A stretch of DNA of 64,000 nt, from the NCBI RefSeq assembly GCF_000295955.2, contig NZ_ALXE01000047.1, positions 33,425-97,424 on the forward strand. The letters are read 5' to 3'. The stretch is from Pantoea sp. A4. GTDB taxonomy: Bacteria > Pseudomonadota > Gammaproteobacteria > Enterobacterales > Enterobacteriaceae. The position numbers and the translations under genes are program-made. Below, in pieces: positions 41,939 to 50,218 of this stretch; positions within the stretch are counted from its first letter, which is position 1, and each line of letters begins with the position of its first letter. Under the pieces are notes generated by a model that was not told the origin of the DNA, made no database searches, and was given only the letters and a program-made list of their open reading frames with translations.

Positions 41939-41964
41939 GCGTAACGTTTATATACGCTTTTTTT
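41939..41964 (+). terminator. Probable terminator of the TetR/EamA operon
   Basis: A short stem GCGTA/TACGC around ACGTTTATA is followed by seven T. The stem is only five pairs, so confidence is moderate. Confidence 0.45.
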
Positions 41965-42136
41965 GGTAACGCATATCCCCGGAAATGGCAGAAAATCACC
42001 GGGGTTTATGCGCAATAGCCCACATTATTACGTTTGCTTTCACCTTGCTTTTAACACCCCACTTTTTTTTCCCGCGATTGTGCTTATCATCCGGTTACGG
42101 ACGATTTTATCCGTATATTGATCGGGGAATTTTTGT

Positions 42137-42367
42137 ATGCGTAAGATGACGTTTATTGCCGTAACGTTCGGTTTGTTAATGGTAGCCACGACACAAGCTC
42201 AAGCGGCTGGCTGTATTAAGGGCGCGATTGTAGGGGGTGCCGCAGGCCATCTTAAGCATCATGCATTAGCCGGTGCGGCGGTGGGTTGCGTCGTCGGACA
42301 TCATCTGGCGAGCAAAAAGCAGAAGCAAGAAGCTGAACAACGCCAGCAGCAACAGCAACAACACTAA
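42137..42367 (+). CDS. Small secreted glycine-zipper protein
   Basis: 76 residues. Sec signal peptide (MRKMTFIAVTFGLLMVATTQAQA, cleavage after about residue 23), then GCIKGAIVGGAAGHLKHHALAGAAVGCVVGHHLA, a glycine-zipper segment rich in His with two Cys, and a Gln-rich C-terminus ending in six Gln and a His. Such modules insert in or line the outer membrane or form amyloid-like helices. There is no lipobox. The function is unknown. A good terminator follows, so the gene is monocistronic. Confidence 0.8.
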   Translation: MRKMTFIAVTFGLLMVATTQAQAAGCIKGAIVGGAAGHLKHHALAGAAVGCVVGHHLASKKQKQEAEQRQQQQQQH

Positions 42368-42382
42368 GCGATACCCAACAGA

Positions 42383-42411
42383 CCAGCGGCCGCATAAGCC
42401 GCTGGTTTTTG
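42383..42411 (+). terminator. Rho-independent terminator of the glycine-zipper gene
   Basis: Eight-bp stem CCAGCGGC/GCCGCTGG with a 7-base loop, followed by five T. Confidence 0.88.
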
Positions 42412-42416
42412 TCCCA

Positions 42417-44702
42417 TCAGGCTTCGGTGATTTCAGGGTGACGTAGAATGCGCACTGGCGCTGACTTGTAGGAAGGCGTACCGCTCTCCTTATCGATATA
42501 ATCCAGCGGCACCAACACGTTGGCTTCCGGATAATAGGCACCAATCGATCCCTGTGCAATGCCATAGCGGATCACCGTCATGCCCTCCAGTCGCATATGA
42601 TGCCCCGGTACCGCAGACTCAAGATCCACCGTATCGCCGTGTTCAAGCCCGAGCCGCTGTAGATCCGCATCACACATGAACAACACATCACGGCGGCCAA
42701 ACACGCCACGATAGCGATCGTCCAGCGCATAAATGGTGGTGTTGTACTGGTCGTGGCTGCGTAGCGTAATCATTCTGAGCACATCGGCTTCCTGCAAGGC
42801 CGGGTCTTCATCATCCCCTTGATACACCGAGAACATGGCTTTACCACTGGGTGTCGGCCAGATGCGTTGACGAGGCGGCAGTGGCATCTGGAAGCCACCG
42901 GGTTGGCGGATGCGTTGATTGTACTGCTCAAAGCCGGGAATGGTTTTTTCAATTAAGTCTCGAATGCGATCGTAATCTGCAACCAGTTCGTCATACGGTA
43001 CCTGTGATGCCGGTAAGGTAGCTTTCGCCATCCCTGCAACAATCGCCGGTTCAGATCGCAACAGGGGCGAAGCCGGTTTTAGCTTGCCTGAAGAGGCATG
43101 CACCATCGACATGGAGTCCTCAACCGTGATGGCCTGGCGTCCAGTGGCCTGGTCATCGGCTTCTGTACGACCGAGGCAGGGAAGGATCAACGTCTCCTTG
43201 CCGGTGAGCAGGTGAGTGCGGTTGAGTTTCGTCGCCACATGCACACTCAGATCGAGTTTTTTCATGGCCGGGAAGCAGACATCGGAATCGGGTAGGGCAA
43301 CGGCAAAGTTACCTCCGAGACAGATCAGTGCTTTAGCGCTGCCTTCAACCATCGCTTTCATCGCCTGTACCGCATCGTGCCCATGTGCCTGCGGAGGGGT
43401 AAAGTGAAAAGTCTGCTGGAGATTATGCAGGAAGGTGGCAGAGGGCTTCTCCGTGATCCCCACCGTCCGGTTGCCCTGCACGTTCGAGTGTCCGCGCAGT
43501 GGACAAACACCCGCACCGGGCTTACCAATATTACCGCGCATCAGCAGGAGATTGGTCAGTAAGCGGACGTTATCCGTGCCCCGGTTGTGCTGGGTGATGC
43601 CCATGCCATAGGTCAGGATGGTCGCTTTGGATTTCACGTACGCCTGGGCAACGCTTTCCAGTTCTGCGCGTTTAAGGCCGGAGACCGCCTCAATGGAGGC
43701 CCATGAAGTGGTTTCGATATCCTGCTTAAAGGCGGGGAAGCCCTGGGTATGTTCATCGATAAATGCGTGATCGAGCGCCTGGCCGGTTTCTTCCTCCAGC
43801 GCTAATACCGCTTTGGCAATCCCTTTCAATGCTGCTGAATCTCCACCTGCGCGCACCAGATAGTAGGTTGAAGCAATGTTGGTGGAACGATAGGTCGCCA
43901 TTTCCATCACGTTTTGCGGATCGGCAAAGCGCTCCAGCGCCCGTTCACGCATTGGATTAAATACGATGATAGGGACATTTTTACGGGCCAGCTCATGCAG
44001 GGTGCCCATCATACGGGGATGGTTAGTGCCGGGGTTGTGCCCAATCGATAAGATCAGCTCGGCATGGTCAAAATCTTCCAGCGAAACGGTGCCTTTGCCG
44101 ATGCCAATAGATTGCGGCAAGCCAACGCTGGTGGCTTCATGGCACATATTGGAGCAGTCCGGGAAGTTATTGGTGCCATATTCCCGGGCGAACAACTGAA
44201 ACAAATACGCGGCTTCGTTTGAGGCGCGACCAGAGGTATAAAACTCAACCTGATGGGGAGATAGCTTTTTCAACTCTTCCCCGATGCGGTTAAAAGCCTC
44301 TTCCCAACTGACTTCCTTCAGGGTGTCCGTTGTGGCGTCATAGCGCAGCGGCGTGGTTAACCGGCCATAGCCTTCAATTTGGAAATCACTCTGACTGAGC
44401 AGACTGGACACCGTATTCTGCGCGAGAAACTCCGGCGTGACCCGCTTATTGGTCGCTTCCCAGGTGACGGCTTTGGCACCATTCTCGCAGAACTGAAACG
44501 TCGATTTGTGGTCTTTATCCGGCCACGCGCAGCCGGGACAATCAAAACCATCGGGCTGATTGGTGCGCATCAGCGTCTGAGGTGCGGCCAGCGCATCCAT
44601 TTGCGTTTTTACGGCAATCGCTGTCGCTTTAAGTGCTCCCCAGCCTCCTGCTGGGCCATCATAAGGGTGAACCCCTGGGACATTACGCGGCTTGTTGCTC
44701 AT
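42417..44702 (-). CDS. ydeP: FdhF/YdeP family molybdopterin oxidoreductase
   Basis: 761 residues, close to E. coli YdeP (759). Features: GFDCPGCAWPD near residue 55, a two-Cys remnant where formate dehydrogenases bind an FeS cluster; YTSGRASNEAAYLFQLFAREYGTNNFPDCSNMCHEATSVGL at about 155-195; GHNPGTNHPRM; YGMGITQHNRGTDNV; PLRGHSNVQGNRTVGI; and VRSHDQYNTTIY-like LRSHDQYNTTIYALDDRYRG. It is a bis-MGD enzyme without a defined reaction; YdeP is linked to acid resistance in E. coli. I chose ATG 44702 with CCGGAG upstream rather than the frame start at 44783. Confidence 0.9.
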   Translation of the reverse strand: MSNKPRNVPGVHPYDGPAGGWGALKATAIAVKTQMDALAAPQTLMRTNQPDGFDCPGCAWPDKDHKSTFQFCENGAKAVTWEATNKRVTPEFLAQNTVSSLLSQSDFQIEGYGRLTTPLRYDATTDTLKEVSWEEAFNRIGEELKKLSPHQVEFYTSGRASNEAAYLFQLFAREYGTNNFPDCSNMCHEATSVGLPQSIGIGKGTVSLEDFDHAELILSIGHNPGTNHPRMMGTLHELARKNVPIIVFNPMRERALERFADPQNVMEMATYRSTNIASTYYLVRAGGDSAALKGIAKAVLALEEETGQALDHAFIDEHTQGFPAFKQDIETTSWASIEAVSGLKRAELESVAQAYVKSKATILTYGMGITQHNRGTDNVRLLTNLLLMRGNIGKPGAGVCPLRGHSNVQGNRTVGITEKPSATFLHNLQQTFHFTPPQAHGHDAVQAMKAMVEGSAKALICLGGNFAVALPDSDVCFPAMKKLDLSVHVATKLNRTHLLTGKETLILPCLGRTEADDQATGRQAITVEDSMSMVHASSGKLKPASPLLRSEPAIVAGMAKATLPASQVPYDELVADYDRIRDLIEKTIPGFEQYNQRIRQPGGFQMPLPPRQRIWPTPSGKAMFSVYQGDDEDPALQEADVLRMITLRSHDQYNTTIYALDDRYRGVFGRRDVLFMCDADLQRLGLEHGDTVDLESAVPGHHMRLEGMTVIRYGIAQGSIGAYYPEANVLVPLDYIDKESGTPSYKSAPVRILRHPEITEA

Positions 44703-44835
44703 ATTGGCTCCGGGTGTGCTTCCTGAAAAAGACGGACAGGCGTAATTACCCCTGTAAAATGTACTGATAATTGTAGAGCACAACGGCGGTTTTGCTGTGA
44801 TACACCGACAGGAGAGGAACGGGGAAGCCGTGGGG

Positions 44836-45741
44836 TCAGGCAGAGGCGGGGTTCATTGCTTCTGCCAGAAAATCAATAAAGGCTCTTACCCTGGCGTTCA
44901 ACGCCGATCGTTCATTTACGCAGGCATAAATGTTCATCGGTAAAGACTGTATGGCGTGGGCGCTGTCGAATAAACGGACCAGGTGACCGCTCGCGATCAA
45001 CGGTTGTGCAATAAAACTCGCCAGACGCGCAATGCCGCCACCGTTTTCTGCCACTTTTGCAATGACATCAATATCATCACTGATAAATTCCGGATTGAGC
45101 CTGGCGTTAACCGGCTGGCCATCCACCAGAAACGACCAGGGAAGAAAACGCCCATCGGTGGGATAGCGAAACACCAGGCAGGCGTGTTGGCTAAGCTCTG
45201 TAGGTGTCTGGGGAGTGCCTGCACGAGCCAGATAAGCGGGCGAGGCGCAAAAAATAAAAGGGAGCGAAGCAATCTGGCGTGCGATGAGTTGATCGTTCAA
45301 CTGGGCTTCGATGCGTATGCTGACATCTACCCCTTCCAGGCGGTGATCAACATTGCGGTCGGTACTGATCAGTTCGATAGCGATATCAGGGTAGTGATGT
45401 TTGAAGGCAGGTATCAGTGGGGCGAGAACATGGCGGCCAAAGGCAGCCGTGGTGGCAATGCACAGCGGCCCTTGTGGCTTACTGTCTATCGCTGCTGCCT
45501 GTGAAGCGAGATCAACCTCCTGCGGAATATGTCTGACCTTCTCAAAGTAGCGTTTACCACTTTCAGTCAGCGTCATGCTGCGCGTAGTGCGCGAGATCAG
45601 CCTGACGCCCAAATGCGTTTCAAGCCGTGCAAGGCTCTGACTTACCGCCGCCGGGCTCATACCTTTTGCTTTGGCTGCCGCTGCGATGCTGCCACTTTCC
45701 ACGACACGGATAAAAGTGCCGATTAACCCCAGTAAGTCCAT
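44836..45741 (-). CDS. LysR family transcriptional regulator
   Basis: 301 residues from ATG 45741 (GGGGAT upstream; the frame extends to 45792 without a site). HTH: LLGLIGTFIRVVESGSIAAAAKAKGMSPAAVSQSLARLETHLGVRLISRTTRSMTLTESGKRYFE. The effector domain has LCIATTAAFGRHVLAPLIPAF and IARLASFIAQPLI. It belongs to the CrgA/DmlR-like subgroup. It is divergent from the DUF2798 gene 128 bases away and probably regulates it. Confidence 0.92.
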   Translation of the reverse strand: MDLLGLIGTFIRVVESGSIAAAAKAKGMSPAAVSQSLARLETHLGVRLISRTTRSMTLTESGKRYFEKVRHIPQEVDLASQAAAIDSKPQGPLCIATTAAFGRHVLAPLIPAFKHHYPDIAIELISTDRNVDHRLEGVDVSIRIEAQLNDQLIARQIASLPFIFCASPAYLARAGTPQTPTELSQHACLVFRYPTDGRFLPWSFLVDGQPVNARLNPEFISDDIDVIAKVAENGGGIARLASFIAQPLIASGHLVRLFDSAHAIQSLPMNIYACVNERSALNARVRAFIDFLAEAMNPASA

Positions 45742-45869
45742 CTGATCCCCATCCGTATATTCGTAATTTTTATTTAGTAATGATTCAAGCAAAGACGTAC
45801 TACTCGGGTGCGGCCAGGCCTGATAGCTTAGCGGCTGTTGCGCTAATTATGGTTAAAAAGGACACCTTG

Positions 45870-46133
45870 ATGACAGATGTTACCTCGAAAAGCAGCACGC
45901 GTATGCGGCTCCCCAGGCACGCATCACCTTACATCTTTGCGTTGTATATGGCGACGATTATGGCTTTCTTAATGAGTCTGGTGATTACTTTTTCAGAGTT
46001 TGGTGCGGGACCGCATTATATGGAAAATGTGATGAATGCCTATCAGGTGGCCATGCCAGCGGCCTTTGTTTGCATCCTGATTGTGCGTCCGATCGTGATT
46101 CGGCTGGTGGGGTTCACGGTTCATGGCCACTGA
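45870..46133 (+). CDS. DUF2798 membrane protein
   Basis: 87 residues from ATG 45870 behind AAAGGA. The two hydrophobic helices (IFALYMATIMAFLMSLVITF and VAMPAAFVCILIVRPIVIRLVG) with a short loop are the DUF2798 pattern. This family has no established function and is often next to LysR genes, as here. Confidence 0.8.
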   Translation: MTDVTSKSSTRMRLPRHASPYIFALYMATIMAFLMSLVITFSEFGAGPHYMENVMNAYQVAMPAAFVCILIVRPIVIRLVGFTVHGH

Positions 46134-46201
46134 AAAGAGGCCTGTGAAGATCAATTCCGTGATTGAAAAGGGGATCTGGGTGGCTGAAAGTATTTTATAG
46201 A

Positions 46202-46211
46202 CGACCGGTCG
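46202..46211. promoter_or_regulatory. GACCGGTC operator in front of the NemR-like gene
   Basis: CGACCGGTCG is a perfect 10-bp palindrome within TAGACGACCGGTCGAA, 21 bases before the TetR start. The octamer GACCGGTC recurs at 46871 ahead of the next gene. Confidence 0.65.
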
Positions 46212-46232
46212 AATTGTTGCTACCTTAGCCGC

Positions 46233-46838
46233 ATGAAAACTGCAACGCATCAACATAACCAGCAAGTCCGCGAACATATTCTGGCGGTCGGCCAGCGTAT
46301 TATGGCGGGTAAGGGCTTTTCAGCCGTTGGCCTGAAAGAGATTCTCGACGAGTCAGAGGTGCCTAAAGGTTCCTTTTACTACTATTTCACCTCCAAAGAG
46401 GATTTCGGGGTAGCGATGTTGAGTCACTATTTCGATGCCTATTTGGCTGAGCTTGATCAATTGCTCGCTGAAAACGGGACGACGCACGCTCAACGGCTGA
46501 TGAACTACTGGTTGTTGTGGGCTGAAACCCAGTCTTGTGAAGATTGTCAGGGCAAATGCCTGGCGGTAAAACTGGGCGCGGAAGTCTCTGATCTGTCAGA
46601 CAAGATGCGCGCCGCTTTGATGCGCGGTACGGCAGGGATTATCTCACGACTGGCAGCGGCGCTGGAAGCCGGCGCAGCGGAAGGCTCTTTGCAGTTCGAA
46701 GGTGAAGCCGAAAGGGCTGCTGAAGCACTTTATCAGCTGTGGGTGGGGGCAAGTATTATGGTGAAGATTGTCCGTACGTCGACGCCGTTTGAAGCAGCGC
46801 TGAGCCTGACCCGACAGACGTTACGCATCTCCCTCTAA
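46233..46838 (+). CDS. TetR family regulator, NemR/AcuR-like
   Basis: 201 residues. HTH: VREHILAVGQRIMAGKGFSAVGLKEILDESEVPKGSFYYYFTSKEDFGVAMLSHYF (about 12-67); GLKEIL..VPKGSFYYYFxSKE is typical of the NemR branch. A cysteine-rich patch, CEDCQGKC (about 108-115), lies where NemR-type proteins sense electrophiles or hypochlorite by Cys modification. The operator-like octamer is found both upstream of this gene and upstream of the DJ-1 gene, suggesting control of an electrophile detoxification unit. Confidence 0.88.
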   Translation: MKTATHQHNQQVREHILAVGQRIMAGKGFSAVGLKEILDESEVPKGSFYYYFTSKEDFGVAMLSHYFDAYLAELDQLLAENGTTHAQRLMNYWLLWAETQSCEDCQGKCLAVKLGAEVSDLSDKMRAALMRGTAGIISRLAAALEAGAAEGSLQFEGEAERAAEALYQLWVGASIMVKIVRTSTPFEAALSLTRQTLRISL

Positions 46839-46856
46839 GGAGGGAGTTATTTTTTA
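46829..46856 (+). terminator. Rho-independent terminator of the NemR-like gene
   Basis: Stem CTCCCTC/GAGGGAG with a TAAG loop that contains the stop codon itself, followed by TTATTTTTT. It ends the regulator mRNA before the next promoter. Confidence 0.85.
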
Positions 46857-46865
46857 TCTGTTTTA

Positions 46866-46916
46866 TAGTCGACCGGTCTACTTTTACTCGCTGCATTTAT
46901 GAGCGTCCGGTCTACT
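46866..46916. promoter_or_regulatory. Paired NemR-type boxes upstream of the DJ-1 gene
   Basis: Box one, ATAGTCGACCGGTCTACT, contains GACCGGTC at 46871-46878. Box two at 46905-46916 reads GTCCGGTCTACT, a partial copy. Both lie between the terminator at 46856 and the start at 46950, around the probable promoter. Confidence 0.6.
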
Positions 46917-46949
46917 ATTAATTACCTATCGACAAACAGGAGTTAGACA

Positions 46950-47630
46950 ATGAAAGTTCTGATGGTACTGACCTCGCACGACAAACTCGGTGATACCGGC
47001 CATAAAACTGGCTTCTGGCTTGAAGAGTTAGCAGCACCTTATTACGCGTTTAAAGATGCAGGTGCAGAAATTACGCTGGCATCTCCGCTGGGTGGCAATC
47101 CTCCGCTTGATCCGAAAAGTAACGAACCTGACTTCCAGACCGAATTTACCCATCGCTTCGAAGCCGATTCGGCTGCCAAAGCTCAGCTGGCCACCACCGT
47201 TAAGCTGGACAGCGTATCTCAGGCTGACTTCGATGCCGTATTTTATCCAGGCGGCCATGGTCCACTGTGGGATCTGGCGGAAGATAAACACTCCATTGCA
47301 CTGATTGAGTCGTTCTTTGCCGCGGGCAAGCAGGTTGCTTTTGTCTGCCACGCGCCGGGCGTATTGCGTCATGTAAAAGCACCAGACGGTCAGCCATTGG
47401 TTGCTGGACGTAAAGTTACGGGCTTCACCAATACCGAAGAAGCGGCCGTCGGCCTGACTGATGTCGTGCCATTTCTGGTAGAAGACGAGCTGATTGCGAA
47501 GGGCGGTCTTTATTCGAAAGCCGCTGACTGGTCATCTTATGTCGTCACTGATGGTCTGCTGATCACCGGGCAGAACCCTGGCTCATCAGAATCTACGGCG
47601 GCGCAGCTGATTAAAGCGCTAACTAAGTAA
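46950..47630 (+). CDS. DJ-1/PfpI family type 1 amidotransferase-like protein (Hsp31-like)
   Basis: 226 residues. MKVLMVLTSHDKLGDTGHKTGFWLEELAAPYYAF, DAVFYPGGHGPLWDL, the nucleophile elbow QVAFVCHAPGVLR with Cys at about 137 followed by His, and KVTGFTNTEEAAVGLTDVVPFLVEDEL define the Hsp31-like/glyoxalase III branch. Such proteins handle methylglyoxal and related electrophiles. AGGAG precedes the ATG. It lies under the GACCGGTC boxes, in line with a reactive-carbonyl response. Confidence 0.92.
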   Translation: MKVLMVLTSHDKLGDTGHKTGFWLEELAAPYYAFKDAGAEITLASPLGGNPPLDPKSNEPDFQTEFTHRFEADSAAKAQLATTVKLDSVSQADFDAVFYPGGHGPLWDLAEDKHSIALIESFFAAGKQVAFVCHAPGVLRHVKAPDGQPLVAGRKVTGFTNTEEAAVGLTDVVPFLVEDELIAKGGLYSKAADWSSYVVTDGLLITGQNPGSSESTAAQLIKALTK

Positions 47631-47638
47631 TTGAAATC

Positions 47639-47669
47639 ACTGGCTGAGCACGCTTATGGCTCAGCCAGT
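47639..47669 (+). terminator. Intergenic hairpin between the DJ-1 gene and the oxidoreductase gene
   Basis: Perfect 11-bp stem ACTGGCTGAGC/GCTCAGCCAGT with a 9-base loop, followed by TTGTATAG. As there is only a short gap to the next gene and no new operator, it may be a partial terminator that lowers downstream expression. Confidence 0.6.
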
Positions 47670-47692
47670 TTGTATAGCAAAGGATACCTCCA

Positions 47693-48652
47693 ATGAAAGC
47701 AGTAACCTATGTACAGCCCGGCGGCCCGGAAGTCATGCAGTTAGTCGACGTTGCTGAACCGGTGATCAAACCACATGAAGTGCTGATTGCCGTAGAAGCT
47801 ATTAGCATTGAAGGCGGCGATATTATCTCGCGTAACAGCCAGTTTTTGCAGCCGGGTGAATACCTGGGCTACTCAGCGGCGGGCACGATTCTCGCAACCG
47901 GCAGTGATGTGCAGGGCCTGGCACCAGGGCAAAAGGTGGCTACTTTTAACTGGCGTGGAGCTTATGCAGAACGCCGTGCCGTCCCAGCCTATAACTGTTT
48001 TCCTGTTCCCGCAGGCCTTGATCCGCGCGTAGCGGCGGCCATACCGGTTGGACCTGGCACCGCTGCATGGGCGTACCATTTGGGTAAACTGCAACCCGGC
48101 CAGACCGTGTTGATTCTGGGAGCAGCGGGTGGCGTTGGCGTTGCCGCCGTTCAACTGGCATCACGCATGGGCGCGCGCGTTATCGGTACTGGAACACGAG
48201 CCGAATCACTGGAGAAGCTGCGTCAGTTCGGCCTGGATGACGCCATCGTGGTCGGTGAGAAGCAGGCGGGCGATCAAGTGCGTGAGCTGCTGGGCGGTAA
48301 CAAAGTCGATCTGTTGATTGATACCATCGGCGGTGATGCGTTATCGGATGGCGTCGAAGTCCTGCGTGATGGCGGAACCGCAGTGATCATCGGCATTTTG
48401 GCCGGTCGCAATCATATGATTGATACTGAATATCTGTTGCTACATCGCATCACGTTGATTGGTTGCCTGTTAGGTCCGGAATGGGGTGAAAAACAGATTG
48501 CACGCGATCTGGTGAATGAACTGATGCAGATGGCGGCAAACGGTGAGTTAACCGTGCCCGTTGACAGTACGTTCCCGCTGGAAAAGGTGATTGAGGCACA
48601 CCAGCGTGCAGAAACGCGCGGGCGTCTTGGTCGTGTGTTCATGACCCTGTAG
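47693..48652 (+). CDS. Zinc-type alcohol dehydrogenase-like / quinone oxidoreductase family protein
   Basis: 319 residues of the MDR superfamily, QOR branch, without zinc ligands. Seen: MKAVTYVQPGGPEVMQLVDVAEP, GYSAAGTILATGSDVQGLAPGQKVATF, and the NADPH loop TVLILGAAGGVGVAAVQLASRMGARVIGTG (about 140-170). It probably reduces quinones or alpha,beta-unsaturated carbonyls with NADPH, in keeping with its place behind a DJ-1 protein and a NemR-like regulator. Confidence 0.92.
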   Translation: MKAVTYVQPGGPEVMQLVDVAEPVIKPHEVLIAVEAISIEGGDIISRNSQFLQPGEYLGYSAAGTILATGSDVQGLAPGQKVATFNWRGAYAERRAVPAYNCFPVPAGLDPRVAAAIPVGPGTAAWAYHLGKLQPGQTVLILGAAGGVGVAAVQLASRMGARVIGTGTRAESLEKLRQFGLDDAIVVGEKQAGDQVRELLGGNKVDLLIDTIGGDALSDGVEVLRDGGTAVIIGILAGRNHMIDTEYLLLHRITLIGCLLGPEWGEKQIARDLVNELMQMAANGELTVPVDSTFPLEKVIEAHQRAETRGRLGRVFMTL

Positions 48653-48679
48653 TGAACAGGCCGGTGAAGCGATGTCATG

Positions 48680-49290
48680 CTGAGCCGGTATAGATCCTTA
48701 TCTGTCATAGTCACCAACATAAAGTCTTCATCCTGAGCTAAGCCGGAGGAGATCTAAGGTTAGTTCAGGGACGACACTCAAACCATGCATGATTAGAACC
48801 ATCCAGCTGTATCAGTTCGCCAAGACAGTCGCGCCTGTGTCGAGGCTGATAAATATGAACCTGACGACGTGAGTGAGGCCGCCAGAGTCCGTCAGAAATC
48901 ATCCAGTTGCGGACAGTCTCAACCGAAAGCGGGATGCCATGGCGTTCTAAAAGCTTCTCCGTGGCCAGAGTTGGGCCAAAATCCACGTAATATTGCCGGA
49001 TCAAATGCAGAGCGGCACAGCGCAGCTCATCGGGAATGCGGTTGTTGCCGGGGCGCCCGCGACGTTCTGATACAATCGATGCCGCGCCGTGTTCACGATA
49101 ACGGCGCAGGATACGTTGAACTTGTCGGACGGTGAGTTCGAGAAGGCGCGCAGCCTCACGCTGCAGCAGAGTGTGGTCGTGAACGCGCTGAATGATGCCG
49201 AGCCGGTATAGATCTTTATCTGTCATAGTCACCAACATAAAGTCTGCATCCTGAGCTTAGCCTGAGGAGATCTAAGGTTAGTTCAGATAC
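48680..49290 (-). mobile_element. ISNCY-type insertion sequence remnant with duplicated 5' end
   Basis: An 87-base block that includes the transposase start occurs twice in the same orientation, at 48682-48768 and 49200-49286, with only a few mismatches. The right copy leads into about 140 transposase codons, which stop at 48769 where the left copy begins. The left copy itself is cut after about 13 codons. This is best read as two tandem or nested elements cut down by deletion. The outer ends and any target duplication are not resolvable. Confidence 0.75.
48765..49238 (-). pseudogene. Truncated ISNCY family transposase
   Basis: 157 codons. The N-terminal HTH is seen in DLYRLGIIQRVHDHTLLQREAARLLELTVRQVQRILRRYREHG, then RRGRPGNNRIPDELR, TLATEKLLERHGIPLSVETVRNWM and the beginning of the DDE core in CLGELIQLDGSNHAWFE. 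The rest of the catalytic domain is absent; the frame ends because it runs into a second copy of the element's 5' end. It is not functional. Confidence 0.8.
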
Positions 49291-49336
49291 GACATCTGTG
49301 AATTGCTCCGTACGACATTAGCGTTTTGGAGCAACA

Positions 49337-49471
49337 ATGAAAGTACGTACAATCATAATTATGTTAAATGATAGCTCTGGGTACGCACTCTCCATGGCTT
49401 TATGTTCCCTGCTAACGCATTCCCCCCACGTCTTGCCGGCATTATCATCTCCTTCTGCTGTTACAGGCTGA
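49337..49471 (+). CDS. Possible 44-aa ORF, doubtful
   Basis: ATG 49337 has TTTTGGAGCAACA upstream and encodes MKVRTIIIMLNDSSGYALSM and a Ser/Pro-rich end. The ribosome site lies in the right arm of an inverted repeat (TTGCTCC at 49303, GGAGCAA at 49328). It might be a leader-like peptide, but no gene follows on this strand, and it lies in a decay zone between an IS remnant and pseudogenes. I do not recognise it. Confidence 0.22.
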   Translation: MKVRTIIIMLNDSSGYALSMALCSLLTHSPHVLPALSSPSAVTG

Positions 49472-49717
49472 GTATTGCCGGCAGCGTTCTCGTAACGTTG
49501 ACGATGTACAACTAACGAATGCACCCTGTGCCGAACTTGAGCATCTTGCTGCTGTGCTTTATCAGTAGCATGCACAGGCCGCAATGCGCTACTTCGTCTT
49601 GACATGACCTGGCAATGATAATGTTAAGCGATGCTCCCTTCTCAATCTCCGTGCCTTGTTCAAACAAGCAGCTGTGGATGAAGCTGTAAACTTGAGATCG
49701 AATTTTTACCTATTCAA

Positions 49718-50218
49718 TTAAGCAGCGCGTTTACGCCGGTCACTCACAACCAGCCCAGCAATCATTAATACGATAGCAAAGCCGAAAATCAGACTGGTGA
49801 GGTTTGCGCCAAGGCCGATACCGCCGTCATCCACTTGCTGTGATAACAGATCGCCGCAGGCTGCGCCGAACGGTCGGGTCAGGATATACGCCGCCCAGAA
49901 GCAAAAGACCGGGTTGGCCTTAAAAATAAAGTGGGCACCCGCGATAATCACGATCCATGTACCGAAGAACACCGCCGCACCGTAATAACCGAGATTAACG
50001 TTTTCCGCTAGCCAGTCGCCCACTGCCGTTCCGAGAGCAAACGTCGCCAGAATTGCCAGCCAGTAAAATAATTCGCGCCTACGGCTGTCAATGTGATGAA
50101 TCGACAGCGTCCCTTCCCGGCGATACCACAGGATAAAAACAGCCAGCAAAAGAAGGCTGAAGATCAGTGAAGAAATAACTAACGGCACATTCCAGGCATC
50201 GGTGAGGTTATCGGTGAT
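49718..50218 (-). pseudogene. DUF347/COG4705 membrane protein, C-terminal part fused to a kinase fragment
   Basis: The downstream part of a 343-codon frame reads NLTDAWNVPLVISSLIFSLLLLAVFILWYRREGTLSIHHIDSRRRELFYWLAILATFALGTAVGDWLAENVNLGYYGAAVFFG and continues through several helices, the repeat pattern of DUF347 membrane proteins of unknown function. The first helices are missing and are replaced in frame by a histidine kinase fragment. The end of the protein looks intact (VSDRRKRAA). Five to six helices remain. Confidence 0.75.

Noticed and set aside
49318..49605. 95-codon leftward frame between the IS remnant and the kinase fragment
   Set aside because: No ribosome site, no recognisable domain and biased composition; left unannotated.
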